Shown here piece by piece: positions 35,175 through 44,705 of a stretch of DNA of 55,209 nucleotides (its first letter is position 1; each line of letters begins with the position of its first letter). Made by a program: the position numbers and the translations under genes. Origin of the DNA: Desulfocapsa sp. (lineage in GTDB: Bacteria; Desulfobacterota; Desulfobulbia; Desulfobulbales; Desulfocapsaceae); NCBI GenBank assembly GCA_013792135.1, contig VMSP01000165.1:1-55209 (forward strand), read 5' to 3'. The notes beneath the pieces were generated by a model, which saw only the letters and a program-made list of their open reading frames with translations, had not been told where the DNA came from and did no database searches.

Positions 35175-38100
35175 GCAGCAACAATCTTGATAAACCTGGT
35201 TTTGCCGGCCGGATAGCCGCAATCTTTGTCAACTCGCGGTTAACTCCTGTTGGTATCCTGGCTTCTTTATTACTGGGCCTGATTGCCATTGTCATGCTTC
35301 CCAGGGAGGAAGAACCGCAGATCAAGGTCCCCATGATTGATGTCATGGTCTCCATGCCGGGGGCCACCCCGAAAGAGGTGGAAGAGCGGCTTTCCGTTCC
35401 CATGGAAAAGCTGCTTTATGAACTGCCAGGGGTGGAATATATCTACTCTACCTCCATGGCTGGTCAGTCTATGCTGGTGGTGCGTTTTTATGTTGGCGCG
35501 GATCTGGAAAGTTCCATTGTCCGCCTGAACCAGAAATTGGCCACCAATTTTGACCGTATCCCGCACGGAGTTTCTTTTCCGCTTATTAAGCCGCATATCA
35601 TTGATGATGTGCCCATTCTGGCCCTGACCTTTCACAGTAAGAGCTATGACCATTATACCCTGCGCCGGATGGCGGCCCAGGTGAATGATGCGATCAAGAG
35701 TGTCCATAAGGTAGCGGAAACCACCCTGATTGGCGGGACCAGGCGGCAGGTCAGGGTCCTTTTTGATCCTCTACTCCTGGCTGCCCGCAATCTGACGGTG
35801 ACCGAGTTGGTGCCGAAGATCCAGCAGGCCAACCGGCAGGATTATTCCGGCCGACTGGAGACTCAAAATCAGGAGATCCTGTTGCAGACCGGGAAATTCT
35901 TGAGTAGCGCTAAGGAGATTGGCCGACTGGTGGTGGGTATTTTTGAAGGCAGTCCCGTCTATCTAGATGAAGTGGCCCAGATCCTTGATGGCCCTGAAGA
36001 GCCTGATAATTACGTCCTTTTTGGTGAGGCTGGTGGTCATGGCCAGGAGGCCGCGGTGACACTCTCTATAGCCAAACGTCCCGGGGCCAATGCCGTGAGC
36101 GTGGTGGAGGAGGTGATGCGCAAGGTCGAGAGCCTGAAAGGCACCTTGATCCCGGCTGATATTGAGGTAACGGTGACCCGGGATTATGGGGCTACCGCTG
36201 CTGAGAAGTCCAATGAGTTGCTGCTCCATATGGGGATTGCGGTCTTTGGCGTGGCCCTGCTCATCCTCTTTTTTCTGGGCTGGCGTGAATCAACGATCGT
36301 CATGCTGGCCATTCCCTCCACCCTGGCCCTGACTCTGCTCGTTTTTTATCTCTATGGATATACCTTAAACCGCATCACCCTCTTCGCCTTGATTTTTTCT
36401 ATCGGGATTTTGGTGGATGACGCCATTGTGGTGGTGGAAAATATTGTCCGCCACATGCGTTTGCCTGCCAGTCGTGACCGATCGCTTGTTGATGTGGCGG
36501 TGGAAGCGGTAATTGAGGTGGGCAATCCCACGATCCTGGCCACCTGGGCGGTTATTGCCGCCATTCTGCCCATGGCCTTTGTGGGCGGGCTAATGGGCCC
36601 CTATATGCGGCCTATTCCCATTGGATCGTCGGCGGCAATGATCTTTTCGCTGATCATTGCCTTTACCGTTACTCCCTGGGCCGCTACCCATATTCTGAAA
36701 AAGAAATGCAGTCCCAGTGAGTGTGCTGTCGATGATGGTCATACCGAAGATCATGCCCCGGATGATTGGTTTACCAAACTTTATCACCGCATCATGGATC
36801 CACTGCTGGCGAGTGCTTCCTGGCGTCTACTCTTTTTTGCGGTTATTATCTCTCTCTTGCTTGCGACCTGCTCCATGGTCTATTTTGGTTTGGTCAAGGT
36901 GAAGATGCTGCCTTTTGACAACAAGAGTGAATTTCAGGTGATTCTCAATATGCCCGAGGGCTCGACTCTGGAGCAAACCAGTCGAGTGGCACTCGAAATG
37001 GCCGAGGTGATCAAGAAAGATCCGGCCGTGATCAATTATCAGGTCTATGCAGGAACGGCCTCGCCTTATAACTTTAATGGCCTTGTTCGCCACTATTTCA
37101 TGCGCAGTGGCCCGACGGTGGCCGATATTCAGGTGAACCTGCGGTCCAAGCATGAGCGGGATGTACAGAGCCATGCTATTGCTGTGCGGGTGCGTCCGGA
37201 GCTTGCAGTTATTGCCAAAAAATATGGAGCAGCGGTGGCCGTTGCCGAGGTGCCGCCCGGCCCACCTGTGCTTCAGACTCTGGTGGCTGAAATCTATGGC
37301 CCGACAGATGCTGATCGGGTGCGGCTGGCAGAAGCAGTCAAAGGGATCTTTGAGAGCTCCGAGGGTGTGGTGGATGTGGACTGGTACCGGGAGACCGAGC
37401 GTAAGCGGCTGGTGCTGACCGTCGATAAGGAAAAGGCTGCCTTAAACGGTATCACCGAGGACGAAATAACTCGGACGGTGCATCTGGCTGTGCAGGGGAA
37501 GTCCATTGACCTCTTTCATCAGCCTGCTGATAAGGAAGAGATCAATATGGTGCTGGAGCTGCCGCGTGCACTCAGGGCACGCGTGGATGGCCTCCTGAAT
37601 ATTTCCCTGCGCTCCTCCTTGAATTCGCAGGCGCCGTTGGTGCCCCTCAGGGAACTGGTACGGGTGAGCAATATGGCGGTTGATCAGCCCATTTACCGCA
37701 AAAATCTCAAGCCGGTGATCTATGTCACCGGTGATGTCGCCGGAACCGTTGAGAGTCCGGTCTATGCCATTTTTGAGATGAACAAGAAACTGGCTGCGCT
37801 CAAGGGAGGAGAGTATGGTGGACTTCAGGACAAGGTACAGGTTTATAATCTGAGTCAACCCTTTTCCGACGCTGAACCCTCCATGAAATGGGACGGAGAG
37901 TGGCATATTACCCTAGAGGTCTTTCGTGACCTGGGGCTGGCCTTCTGCGTGGTCATGATCCTCATCTATATGCTGATGGTTGGCTGGTTCAAAGATTATA
38001 TTACACCTCTGGTGGTCATGGCGGCCATCCCCTTTTCTCTGATCGGCATCCTGCCGGCTCATTGGGGCTTCGGTGCCTTTTTCACCGCCACCTCTATGAT

Positions 38101-38410
38101 CGGTTTTATGGCCGGCGCCGGCATTGTGGTCCGTAACTCCATCATACTGGTGGATTTTATCGAGCTGCGGATCAGTCATGGCCTGCCTCTGGCTGAGGCG
38201 GTTGTAGAGGCAGGGGCCATTCGTTTTCGGCCTATGCTGCTCACCGCCTTGGCGGTAGTGGTGGGTGCCTCGGTGATCCTGGCCGATCCGATCTTCCAGG
38301 GTCTTGCCATTTCGCTTATGTTTGGTGAGATCGCCTCACTCTTGATTAGCCGTATGGCGGTGCCGGTACTCTATTTTATGCTGAAAAATAAAAAGAAGGC
38401 GCACGCTTAA
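35171..38410 (+). CDS. RND efflux transporter permease
   Basis: 1079-residue proton-driven pump of the HAE/AcrB-like family: first helix [20 protein letters not shown]4 with the proton-relay Asp pair in [18 protein letters not shown], periplasmic pore domains, and a second TM block with [20 protein letters not shown]. In the second block, Asn stands where many HAE1 pumps also have a neutral residue. Substrate class is unclear (drugs, solvents or metals). Last gene of the TolC-adaptor-permease operon; a long-armed hairpin follows. Confidence 0.93.
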   Translation: MSSNNLDKPGFAGRIAAIFVNSRLTPVGILASLLLGLIAIVMLPREEEPQIKVPMIDVMVSMPGATPKEVEERLSVPMEKLLYELPGVEYIYSTSMAGQSMLVVRFYVGADLESSIVRLNQKLATNFDRIPHGVSFPLIKPHIIDDVPILALTFHSKSYDHYTLRRMAAQVNDAIKSVHKVAETTLIGGTRRQVRVLFDPLLLAARNLTVTELVPKIQQANRQDYSGRLETQNQEILLQTGKFLSSAKEIGRLVVGIFEGSPVYLDEVAQILDGPEEPDNYVLFGEAGGHGQEAAVTLSIAKRPGANAVSVVEEVMRKVESLKGTLIPADIEVTVTRDYGATAAEKSNELLLHMGIAVFGVALLILFFLGWRESTIVMLAIPSTLALTLLVFYLYGYTLNRITLFALIFSIGILVDDAIVVVENIVRHMRLPASRDRSLVDVAVEAVIEVGNPTILATWAVIAAILPMAFVGGLMGPYMRPIPIGSSAAMIFSLIIAFTVTPWAATHILKKKCSPSECAVDDGHTEDHAPDDWFTKLYHRIMDPLLASASWRLLFFAVIISLLLATCSMVYFGLVKVKMLPFDNKSEFQVILNMPEGSTLEQTSRVALEMAEVIKKDPAVINYQVYAGTASPYNFNGLVRHYFMRSGPTVADIQVNLRSKHERDVQSHAIAVRVRPELAVIAKKYGAAVAVAEVPPGPPVLQTLVAEIYGPTDADRVRLAEAVKGIFESSEGVVDVDWYRETERKRLVLTVDKEKAALNGITEDEITRTVHLAVQGKSIDLFHQPADKEEINMVLELPRALRARVDGLLNISLRSSLNSQAPLVPLRELVRVSNMAVDQPIYRKNLKPVIYVTGDVAGTVESPVYAIFEMNKKLAALKGGEYGGLQDKVQVYNLSQPFSDAEPSMKWDGEWHITLEVFRDLGLAFCVVMILIYMLMVGWFKDYITPLVVMAAIPFSLIGILPAHWGFGAFFTATSMIGFMAGAGIVVRNSIILVDFIELRISHGLPLAEAVVEAGAIRFRPMLLTALAVVVGASVILADPIFQGLAISLMFGEIASLLISRMAVPVLYFMLKNKKKAHA

Positions 38411-38417
38411 CACTTAC

Positions 38418-38459
38418 GGGGACAGATAAAGCAGTTTTGAATGTGTCTTATCTGTCCCC
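38418..38459. repeat. 12-bp inverted repeat, REP-like / terminator
   Basis: GGGGACAGATAA and TTATCTGTCCCC enclose an 18-base loop just past the RND permease stop. It may end the operon (TCTTTC follows), but the GGGGACAG...CTGTCCCC ends also resemble REP-type palindromes. A related GGGGGACAG occurs singly near 42137. Confidence 0.6.
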
Positions 38460-38537
38460 TCTTTCATCCTCGTAGAAGGGCATGGTTCTCATGCCTGCCC
38501 TTTTGTGCCTTCCTGCCTGTTTTACCTTGTATTCATT

Positions 38538-40763
38538 ATGAAATCAAAAAATTACACCCTGATTGCCACCTGTGCCGCCGGTCTGGAAGAGCTTGTCTTT
38601 GAGGAGATTGCCTCCTTTGGCGGTCGGGAGATCGTCCGGGCCAGGGGGGCTCTCACCTGGCAGGGGGATCTGGACAGCGCTTATCGGGCCTGTCTCTGGT
38701 CCCGTTTCGCCTCGCGCGTCCTTCTGCAGCTGGCCGAGTTCCCCGCCGCCGATGATACCGAGCTCTATGATCAGTGTGGTGCCATCAACTGGCAGGAGCA
38801 CATGGATAACAGCTCGACCTTTGCTATTGACTGCGCCCTGAGCAATTCCGCCATCACCCACAGCCAATATGCCGCCCTCCGGGTCAAAGACGCGCTGGTT
38901 GATCAGTTTCGAGATCGGAGCGGCGAGCGTCCTTCGGTTCAGGTTGAACGGCCGGATCTGCAGATCAGGCTTCACATCCATGATGATGTGGCCAGCCTGG
39001 CCCTTGATCTCTCAGGTGAGAGCCTGCATCGTCGTGGCTACAGGGTGGCAAGAACTATTGCCCCCTTGAAGGAAAGCCTGGCCGCAGCCATTGTGGCCCT
39101 GGCTGGTTGGAACAGGGATATTGGCGTCGATACCATGTTTCTTGATCCCATGTGTGGTTCCGGTACCCTGCTCATTGAGGCGGCTCTGCTCTATGGCGAT
39201 TCCGCACCTGGTCTCTGGCGCAGCTATTTTGGTTTCATGGGCTGGAAGGGTCATGATGAAGCTCTCTGGGCCCAGCTTGTTGACGAGGCGGTACAGCGGG
39301 AAGAGGTCGGGCTCGATCGGCCGTGGCCGGTGATTCTTGGCTATGATGCCGATCCGGTGGTGGTGGCCGCGGCCCGCCAGAATATTGAAAAGGCGGGGCT
39401 CCAGGAGAAGATCAGGGTCAGACAGGGCCAGCTTGCCAATCTGAAACGACCGGCAGCCAAAGGGCTTCTTGTCTGTAATCCGCCCTATGGCGAGCGTCTG
39501 AATGAGGTGGATGAGGCGGTCCAGCTCTATCGGGCCTTGGGGCGTGTGGCACGTGAAGAGTTTGTGGGCTGGCAGCTAGGGATCTTTATCGCCAGTCCCG
39601 ATTTTGCCGATCGGATCGGTCTGCAGTGGCAGGCCAGTCATCGCCTCTTTAACGGCCCTATTGCCTGTCGCCTGTTGTGCGCTGAGGTGGCGGAGCAGGG
39701 ACCGGAGCAGAAGTTCCAATGGCAGGTCGCAGCGGAGACTTTTCAAGGAGAGGGCTCGGATTTTGCCAACCGTTTAGCCAAGAATCTGAAGAAGATGCTT
39801 AAATGGGCGGAACGGGAAGGGATCAGCTGTCTGCGTGTTTATGATCGTGATCTTCCTGAGTATAATGTGACCATTGATCTCTATGACAAGTGGATTCATG
39901 TCCAGGAGTATGCGCCGCCTGCCACCATTGATCCGGATCTTGCCGCATCGCGTTTTAGTCTGGCGCTGACTAAGATCCGGGAGGTCCTGGGGGTGCGGAG
40001 GGACCGGATTTTCATCAAGACCCGCAAAAGGCAGAAAGGAAAGCAGCAGTACCAGAAACAGGGCAGTCGTAAAAAGATGTATGAGGTGCGGGAGGAGAGA
40101 TGTTTTTTCCTGGTTAACTTCACCGATTATCTCGATACCGGTCTCTTTCTTGATCATCGGATTATCAGGGAACGGATTGGCCAACTAGCTGCCGGCAAGC
40201 GATTTCTCAATCTCTTCGCCTATACCGGAACTGCTACCATCCACGCGGCACGAGGCGGGGCGGAATCGACAACCACCGTTGACTTGTCGGCCACCTATCT
40301 CAGCTGGGCCAGGATGAATCTGGCCCTGAACGGCTATGGCGGCCCGGCCCATCTCACGATTCAGGAAGATTGTCTGCAATGGCTGGAAAGTGCGGAACAT
40401 GGACGCCCGAGTGTCGCACGAGCCAAGGCCGGAGTCTCCACTTCGGCTCGCATATCTGGCGAAAAATCGACTCCACCTGGTCAGTATGATTTGATCTTTG
40501 TCGATCCACCCACCTTTTCCAATACAAAAAAAGAGAATCGGGTCTTTGATGTGCAGCGGGATCATGCACGGCTTCTCGAGCTTTCCATGCACCATCTGGC
40601 CCCTGGCGGTCTGTTGGTCTTTTCCACCAATTTCCGTAAGTTTGTCCTTGATGAAGGGTTGGGACTCCGTTTTTCCATCCGTGATATCAGTCGTGAGACT
40701 ATACCACTTGATTTTGAGCGTAATAGCCGGATTCACCAGTGCTGGGAGTTCAGGAATCGTTAA
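38538..40763 (+). CDS. rlmKL: Bifunctional 23S rRNA methyltransferase RlmKL
   Basis: Methylates G2445 (N2, RlmL half) and G2069 (N7, RlmK half) of 23S rRNA. 741 residues: THUMP domain (about 50-160); RlmL half with FLDPMCGSGTLLIEAALL and the catalytic LVCNPPYGERL; RlmK half with FLNLFAYTGTATIHAARGG and LIFVDPPTFSNTKK. Start ATG 38538 (MKSKNYTLIATC) is preferred over GTG 38505. About 28 extra residues (about 619-647) without counterpart in E. coli lie between QWLES and YDLIF and are encoded by palindromic DNA. Confidence 0.93.
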   Translation: MKSKNYTLIATCAAGLEELVFEEIASFGGREIVRARGALTWQGDLDSAYRACLWSRFASRVLLQLAEFPAADDTELYDQCGAINWQEHMDNSSTFAIDCALSNSAITHSQYAALRVKDALVDQFRDRSGERPSVQVERPDLQIRLHIHDDVASLALDLSGESLHRRGYRVARTIAPLKESLAAAIVALAGWNRDIGVDTMFLDPMCGSGTLLIEAALLYGDSAPGLWRSYFGFMGWKGHDEALWAQLVDEAVQREEVGLDRPWPVILGYDADPVVVAAARQNIEKAGLQEKIRVRQGQLANLKRPAAKGLLVCNPPYGERLNEVDEAVQLYRALGRVAREEFVGWQLGIFIASPDFADRIGLQWQASHRLFNGPIACRLLCAEVAEQGPEQKFQWQVAAETFQGEGSDFANRLAKNLKKMLKWAEREGISCLRVYDRDLPEYNVTIDLYDKWIHVQEYAPPATIDPDLAASRFSLALTKIREVLGVRRDRIFIKTRKRQKGKQQYQKQGSRKKMYEVREERCFFLVNFTDYLDTGLFLDHRIIRERIGQLAAGKRFLNLFAYTGTATIHAARGGAESTTTVDLSATYLSWARMNLALNGYGGPAHLTIQEDCLQWLESAEHGRPSVARAKAGVSTSARISGEKSTPPGQYDLIFVDPPTFSNTKKENRVFDVQRDHARLLELSMHHLAPGGLLVFSTNFRKFVLDEGLGLRFSIRDISRETIPLDFERNSRIHQCWEFRNR

Positions 40764-40909
40764 CAATGACTGGTTTGTCGCGTTCATGTATAACGGTTTC
40801 TTATGCTCTTCCTGCCATCTCTTGGCTGGGATCATAGTATGAAAACGGTTTGGATAGAAGCTAAGGCCCAGCGAGTTGTATGATATCATTTTGAAATAAT
40901 GGTGCAATC

Positions 40910-41971
40910 ATGTCCCTTCTTCTGGCTGCAGACATAGGTGGAACCAAGAGCGTCCTGGGGATTTTTGACCTTCATGATGGGCTGAAGTCAGTGGCCCGCA
41001 TACAGGCCGTTTATGCCAGCCGTGACTTTGGTGGTATTGAGGAGATTATTCACTCCTTTCTGGAAGAGAGTGGCTGCGCTCCCGAATATGCCTGTCTGGC
41101 CGTGGCCGGTGTGATTTGCCATGGTCAGGCAAAGATGACTAATCTCCCCTGGCTGATCAGTGAACAGGTGCTGGCGGCACGCTTTGGCTTTACCGGGGTC
41201 TGGCTGGTCAATGATCTGACAGCTGTCTGTTCTTCCCTTCCCCTGCTGGGAAAGAATGATTTTCTGGAGTTGCAGTCTGGAGCAGCGGAGTCGGGTGGCC
41301 GCTCTTCCGCTGGGGCGATCCCCAGTGGGGTCATGGCGGTGATTGCCCCGGGCACCGGTCTGGGCGAGGGTTTTCTGCTGCAGAAAGGAGAGGTGGTCTT
41401 TGCCCAGGGGACAGAGGGCGGTCATGTCGATTTCGCCCCGACTGATGCTACTCAAGTTGCTCTGCTGGACTGGATGCGTCGGCATCATCCATGGCCCACC
41501 CCTGTAAGCTATGAAATGCTCTGTTCAGGGCTGGCTATACCCACTCTTTACGCCTATTTCAAGGCATCGGGGTTGAAAGAAACAGCGGCGGTCAGTACGG
41601 CGCTGAAACAAGCAGTGGATCAGACCCCGGTGATTATAAACAGCGCCCTTGATGATAAACCCTGTCTCTTGTGCCGGAAGAGCGTGGAGACCTTTCTCGC
41701 CATTCTCGGGGCCGAGGCCGGAAATCTTGCTCTGAAACTGTACAGCACTGGCGGTTTGTACATTGGCGGCGGGATCATGCCGCGTCTGGCCGGCCGGATC
41801 TCTTTTGCCCCCTTGCTTGCGGCCTTCAATAATAAAGAAAAGATGGAGGCGCTGATGGCCACGATCCCGGTGCGCCTGATCACCAGAAAAGATACAGCTC
41901 TCTTGGGCGCTGCCAGTTATGGAGGAGGGATGGTGTCACTTCTGCAGCGTAAAGGAGAGGGCATTATTTGA
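40910..41971 (+). CDS. glk: Glucokinase (ROK-unrelated Glk family)
   Basis: ATP-dependent glucose phosphorylation. 353 residues: phosphate-1 motif LAADIGGTKSVLGIFD, substrate segment LVNDLTAVCSSLP, GTGLGEGFLL, the EGGHVDFAPTD signature of the bacterial Glk group, and the GGLYIGGGIMPR adenosine motif. ATG 40910 is preceded by a poor RBS. Flanked by 146 bp on the left with no gene seen. Confidence 0.9.
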   Translation: MSLLLAADIGGTKSVLGIFDLHDGLKSVARIQAVYASRDFGGIEEIIHSFLEESGCAPEYACLAVAGVICHGQAKMTNLPWLISEQVLAARFGFTGVWLVNDLTAVCSSLPLLGKNDFLELQSGAAESGGRSSAGAIPSGVMAVIAPGTGLGEGFLLQKGEVVFAQGTEGGHVDFAPTDATQVALLDWMRRHHPWPTPVSYEMLCSGLAIPTLYAYFKASGLKETAAVSTALKQAVDQTPVIINSALDDKPCLLCRKSVETFLAILGAEAGNLALKLYSTGGLYIGGGIMPRLAGRISFAPLLAAFNNKEKMEALMATIPVRLITRKDTALLGAASYGGGMVSLLQRKGEGII

Positions 41972-42336
41972 GCTGGATTTTTACACATCTCGTTGTTGCG
42001 AATACTATTTAAACGTCGTTGATAGGTTTTGTTGGGTTGTGTAGCCCCTTGAATTTAGGAGCGAGACAGAAAGAGTGAAGAAGCAAGAGATCTGAGAAAG
42101 CAAAAACGACATAAATTCATCTTTGAATTTATGAGTTCAGGGGGACAGCATATACCGCTTACAGCAGGCGGTCTGAAAGTCCATTTCCGACTGAGGCAAA
42201 ACGACCCCTGTTTGCTGTTTGTGCCAATCGTTTTATTGTTATTGACCACCTCAATAATGAGTGGTTTCATTAATGCTTACAATACAACAGACCAAAATCT
42301 TTATCCTCGAGCTGGTACAATCAGGAGAAGGTCATT
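41972..42336. other. Intergenic region between glk and the HD-GYP gene
   Basis: 365 bp. Contains a perfect 10-bp hairpin CATAAATTCA/TGAATTTATG with a TCTT loop (42110-42133) and a GGGGGACAG fragment. A 69-codon frame (42131-42340) lacks an RBS and was not called, although its stop overlaps the next ATG. The RBS CAGGAGAAGG for the HD-GYP gene lies at the right end. Confidence 0.5.
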
Positions 42337-43545
42337 ATGATTAAAAAGGTTAAAGTCGAAGATCTTAAGATTGGAGTTTATATCCATGATTTCAATTGTA
42401 AAGGGAATGATGGACTCATATATATTGATCAGAACTTGTTCCAAAACGAAAATGTCATAGACATACTTAAATCCTGGAACATCAAGGAAGTATATATCGA
42501 CACAGAGAGAGGTCTTGATGTAAACAGTTCGAAAGCCCCTAGTAAGGCAGGAAGAGCGACTGCAGAAAATGGTCAAACGCGTAAGGTCGAAAGGCCGCAG
42601 GTTCCACTGGCGCGGGAACTACAATCAGCAAAGCATGTTACTCAAGATGCCATACAATTTATGCAGCGGATGAATCAGCAGGTCATGGAAGGTAAACTGC
42701 CTGATGTTCATTCTTCCTATGCTCTTGCCAATAGAATGTATGAGTCAATAAACCGTAACAGTGATGCCTTATTACTACTCACACGAATGCGAACGAAAGA
42801 TGAATACACGATCTATCACTCAATTAACGTTAGTTCTCTCGTGATAAATATGTGTAATTACTGTCAGGTGTCAGAATCTCAAACACTGGATTTAGCTGTT
42901 GGCGCGCTGTTTCATGATATTGGCAAGGCCGTTGTTCCCCAGGGTATCTTAACCAAACCAGCAAGGCTCACCCAGGAAGAGTATTCTGAGATGCAGTTGC
43001 ACGTCGAACATTCGGCGAAACTCCTGTCTCAAGTTAAAGGGTTGCCATTAGAATGTTATGATATTGCACTGCATCACCATGAAAGATATGATGGCAATGG
43101 GTACCCTCATGGATTGAAAAAAAATGAAATCAGTTATGCAGCCCAGCTGACAGGGGTTTGTGACGTGTACGACGCAATAACCTCAGACCGATGCTATAAA
43201 CTTGGTATGGATGCTGTTGTGGGACTGACGGAGATATATGAAGGAAGCGGCATTTCTTTTAGTAAAGAAATCACCTATGACTTTATCCAATCTGTCGGAA
43301 TATATCCTGTCGGCACAACTGTCGTATTAGCTAATGGAAAAAGTGGAGTGGTAGTGAGTTCTACCGAGGATATGATGCGGCCGATCGTCCAAGTCATTTA
43401 TGATGAAAAGAAAAAGGAGCGGATTCAACCTCTCAAGATTGACCTGTCAAAGACCGAAGATGTTATAGTTTCTTATGGCGATCCGAAAAAATTTGGGTTT
43501 ACTTCTAAGCAATTACTTAAAAAATTTTTATATTCTCAATCGTGA
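42337..43545 (+). CDS. HD-GYP domain protein with DUF3391-like N-terminus
   Basis: Predicted c-di-GMP phosphodiesterase. 402 residues: N-terminal DUF3391-like domain (about 1-60, MIKKVKVEDLKIGVYIHDF), Gly/Lys-rich linker, HD-GYP domain (about 150-320) with IYHSINVSSLVINMC, LFHDIGKAVV, HVEHSAKLL, HHHERYDGNGYPHG and CDVYDAITSDRCYK, and a C-terminal beta domain with GTTVVLANGKSGVVV. All catalytic HD and GYP residues are present. No receiver domain, so it is not a two-component regulator. Confidence 0.9.
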   Translation: MIKKVKVEDLKIGVYIHDFNCKGNDGLIYIDQNLFQNENVIDILKSWNIKEVYIDTERGLDVNSSKAPSKAGRATAENGQTRKVERPQVPLARELQSAKHVTQDAIQFMQRMNQQVMEGKLPDVHSSYALANRMYESINRNSDALLLLTRMRTKDEYTIYHSINVSSLVINMCNYCQVSESQTLDLAVGALFHDIGKAVVPQGILTKPARLTQEEYSEMQLHVEHSAKLLSQVKGLPLECYDIALHHHERYDGNGYPHGLKKNEISYAAQLTGVCDVYDAITSDRCYKLGMDAVVGLTEIYEGSGISFSKEITYDFIQSVGIYPVGTTVVLANGKSGVVVSSTEDMMRPIVQVIYDEKKKERIQPLKIDLSKTEDVIVSYGDPKKFGFTSKQLLKKFLYSQS

Positions 43546-43568
43546 CAGGAAGATACTAATTCCAAAAA

Positions 43569-43651
43569 GCATTCAAGTGGACACCGTGAAGACGGGTAGT
43601 GCGATGAGAGGAGCCACGCTGTGCAGCCTACGAAGATACCGGCTTGAATGC
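43569..43651. other. Possible structured element bounded by 9-bp inverted repeats
   Basis: GCATTCAAG and its exact complement lie 65 bases apart; inside are CCGT/ACGG with a GAAG tetraloop and GTAG/CTAC pairings, consistent with a branched fold. On the minus strand it lies 16 bp after the stop of the pseudo-receiver gene and is followed by TTTTT, so it may act as its 3' end. No known RNA family was recognised. Confidence 0.4.
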
Positions 43652-43667
43652 AAATTCGAATAAGGAT

Positions 43668-44264
43668 TTAAAATTTATAAAGAAAAGATGTGCTTATATT
43701 GAGACAGTCAAGAAAAGGGCGGAAGAGGTTTTCATAATCACAAAACCCTTTGTGCAAAATATTTTCCAGGTTTTGAAGATCCTTGTCATTTATAACCAGA
43801 TTTGCACTGAGGGTAAGAGCTTCAAGATCATAGAGCGTATGGAGATGAGGCCCGACAATAGCGTAATATGTCTCTCTCCTCCTGGTAGAGGGAAAACTAC
43901 AGATGTATTGGTGAATATCTTTGAGAGCGGCTTCTGTCCCGCATATGATCAATTTGTGTTGAACCGCCTGCAGTCTCTGTATGGCCGGCGCTACTGACAG
44001 TGCAGTGTCGACAGCGTACCCCATTTTCGTAAGAACCTTTTCCACAATTGTTCTCGTATGATCTGCAACGATTACCACTAATGCAGTGACTGAATCACCT
44101 GATTGACTCGTCTCTGTTTCCGCCATGCCATCTGCGAGCCAACTGATATCAGGTGGTGGCGGTGGCGGAATCGTGTCCCTGCACTTTTTCTCTTTTAAAT
44201 CGTCACGAAAGAGATCAGGAAAAAGATCAAAGGCGCTTTTCCCGGCAAGACTTTTAATATCCAT
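43668..44264 (-). CDS. Pseudo-receiver domain protein, function unknown
   Basis: 198 residues. N-terminus has a poly-Pro stretch (six Pro, DTIPPPPPPDISWL) that looks like a linker; then a segment with receiver-like layout, ALVVIVADHTRTIVEKVLTK followed by a helix with LQAVQHKLIICG. The position expected to hold the phospho-accepting Asp is Cys (LIICGTE), so phosphorylation is unlikely. Divergent from MarR and convergent with HD-GYP. Confidence is limited by weak similarity. Confidence 0.55.
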   Translation of the reverse strand: MDIKSLAGKSAFDLFPDLFRDDLKEKKCRDTIPPPPPPDISWLADGMAETETSQSGDSVTALVVIVADHTRTIVEKVLTKMGYAVDTALSVAPAIQRLQAVQHKLIICGTEAALKDIHQYICSFPSTRRRETYYAIVGPHLHTLYDLEALTLSANLVINDKDLQNLENILHKGFCDYENLFRPFLDCLNISTSFLYKF

Positions 44265-44623
44265 ATATTTTTACGCTCTTCCGCTGAAGCTGATGGTGTT
44301 TTTTATAAAATTCACGCTGAATTGAGCTTAACAAACCACCTTGTGAAACACAAGGTAACGAGAAAAAGTTTATCAATCAAGGCCAAAAGTGACATTTCGA
44401 TGCAGCATAACTTACTGTGCATATTTGATAATGCCTTGTCTGACAACCAAGTCTGTTAAAGTGCCTCCTGTTTTTTTCTGCCGCACTTAGTATTTACCAC
44501 CCCCATTCTCTCGCAGGGCTGAGTTCTCCCAATGCAGGGAGAACTACTATCCCAAGGTCTCCGCTGATTACCATATTACCGAGCTTGGCAGGGTTGCTTG
44601 ACCCCTGGTTGGGTAACTTACAG

Positions 44624-44651
44624 TTGACACATTTGTGCAATATGTTATTGT
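44624..44651 (+). promoter_or_regulatory. Promoter of the MarR-family gene
   Basis: Consensus -35 TTGACA, a 16-base spacer and TATTGT as -10. It lies about 55 bp upstream of the preferred ATG and overlaps the palindrome at 44629-44659. Confidence 0.55.
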
Positions 44652-44659
44652 ACAAATGT
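44629..44659. promoter_or_regulatory. Palindromic operator, probably for the MarR protein
   Basis: ACATTTGTGCAAT and ATTGTACAAATGT are complementary apart from one base, with a five-base centre. The element spans the spacer and -10 of the promoter, the layout expected for autorepression by a dimeric MarR protein. Confidence 0.65.
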
Positions 44660-44705
44660 ATTATTGGTAGAAACAAAATTCTGCATGCGTACGAGGAAAA
44701 GTAAA

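Larger units (their letters stand above)
44265..44705. other. Divergent region upstream of the MarR regulator
   Basis: About 440 bp without a supported gene. It holds two hairpins, ACCTTGTG/CACAAGGT (44338-44356, three-base loop) and AGTTCTCCC/GGGAGAACT (44522-44545), and the marR promoter-operator at the right end. No T-runs mark either hairpin as a terminator. Confidence 0.5.

Noticed and set aside
42131-42340. 69-codon frame with one hydrophobic segment, its stop overlapping the HD-GYP ATG
   Set aside because: No RBS, starts inside a hairpin arm, no recognisable family; the downstream gene has its own good RBS.
43569-43651. c-di-GMP-I (GEMM) riboswitch
   Set aside because: The conserved GEMM core sequences are absent and the element lies 3' of the HD-GYP gene, not upstream.
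44664-44705. TTG 44664 or ATG 44685 as MarR start
   Set aside because: No RBS, and the earlier start would fall within a few bases of the operator; ATG 44706 has AGGA at a good distance.
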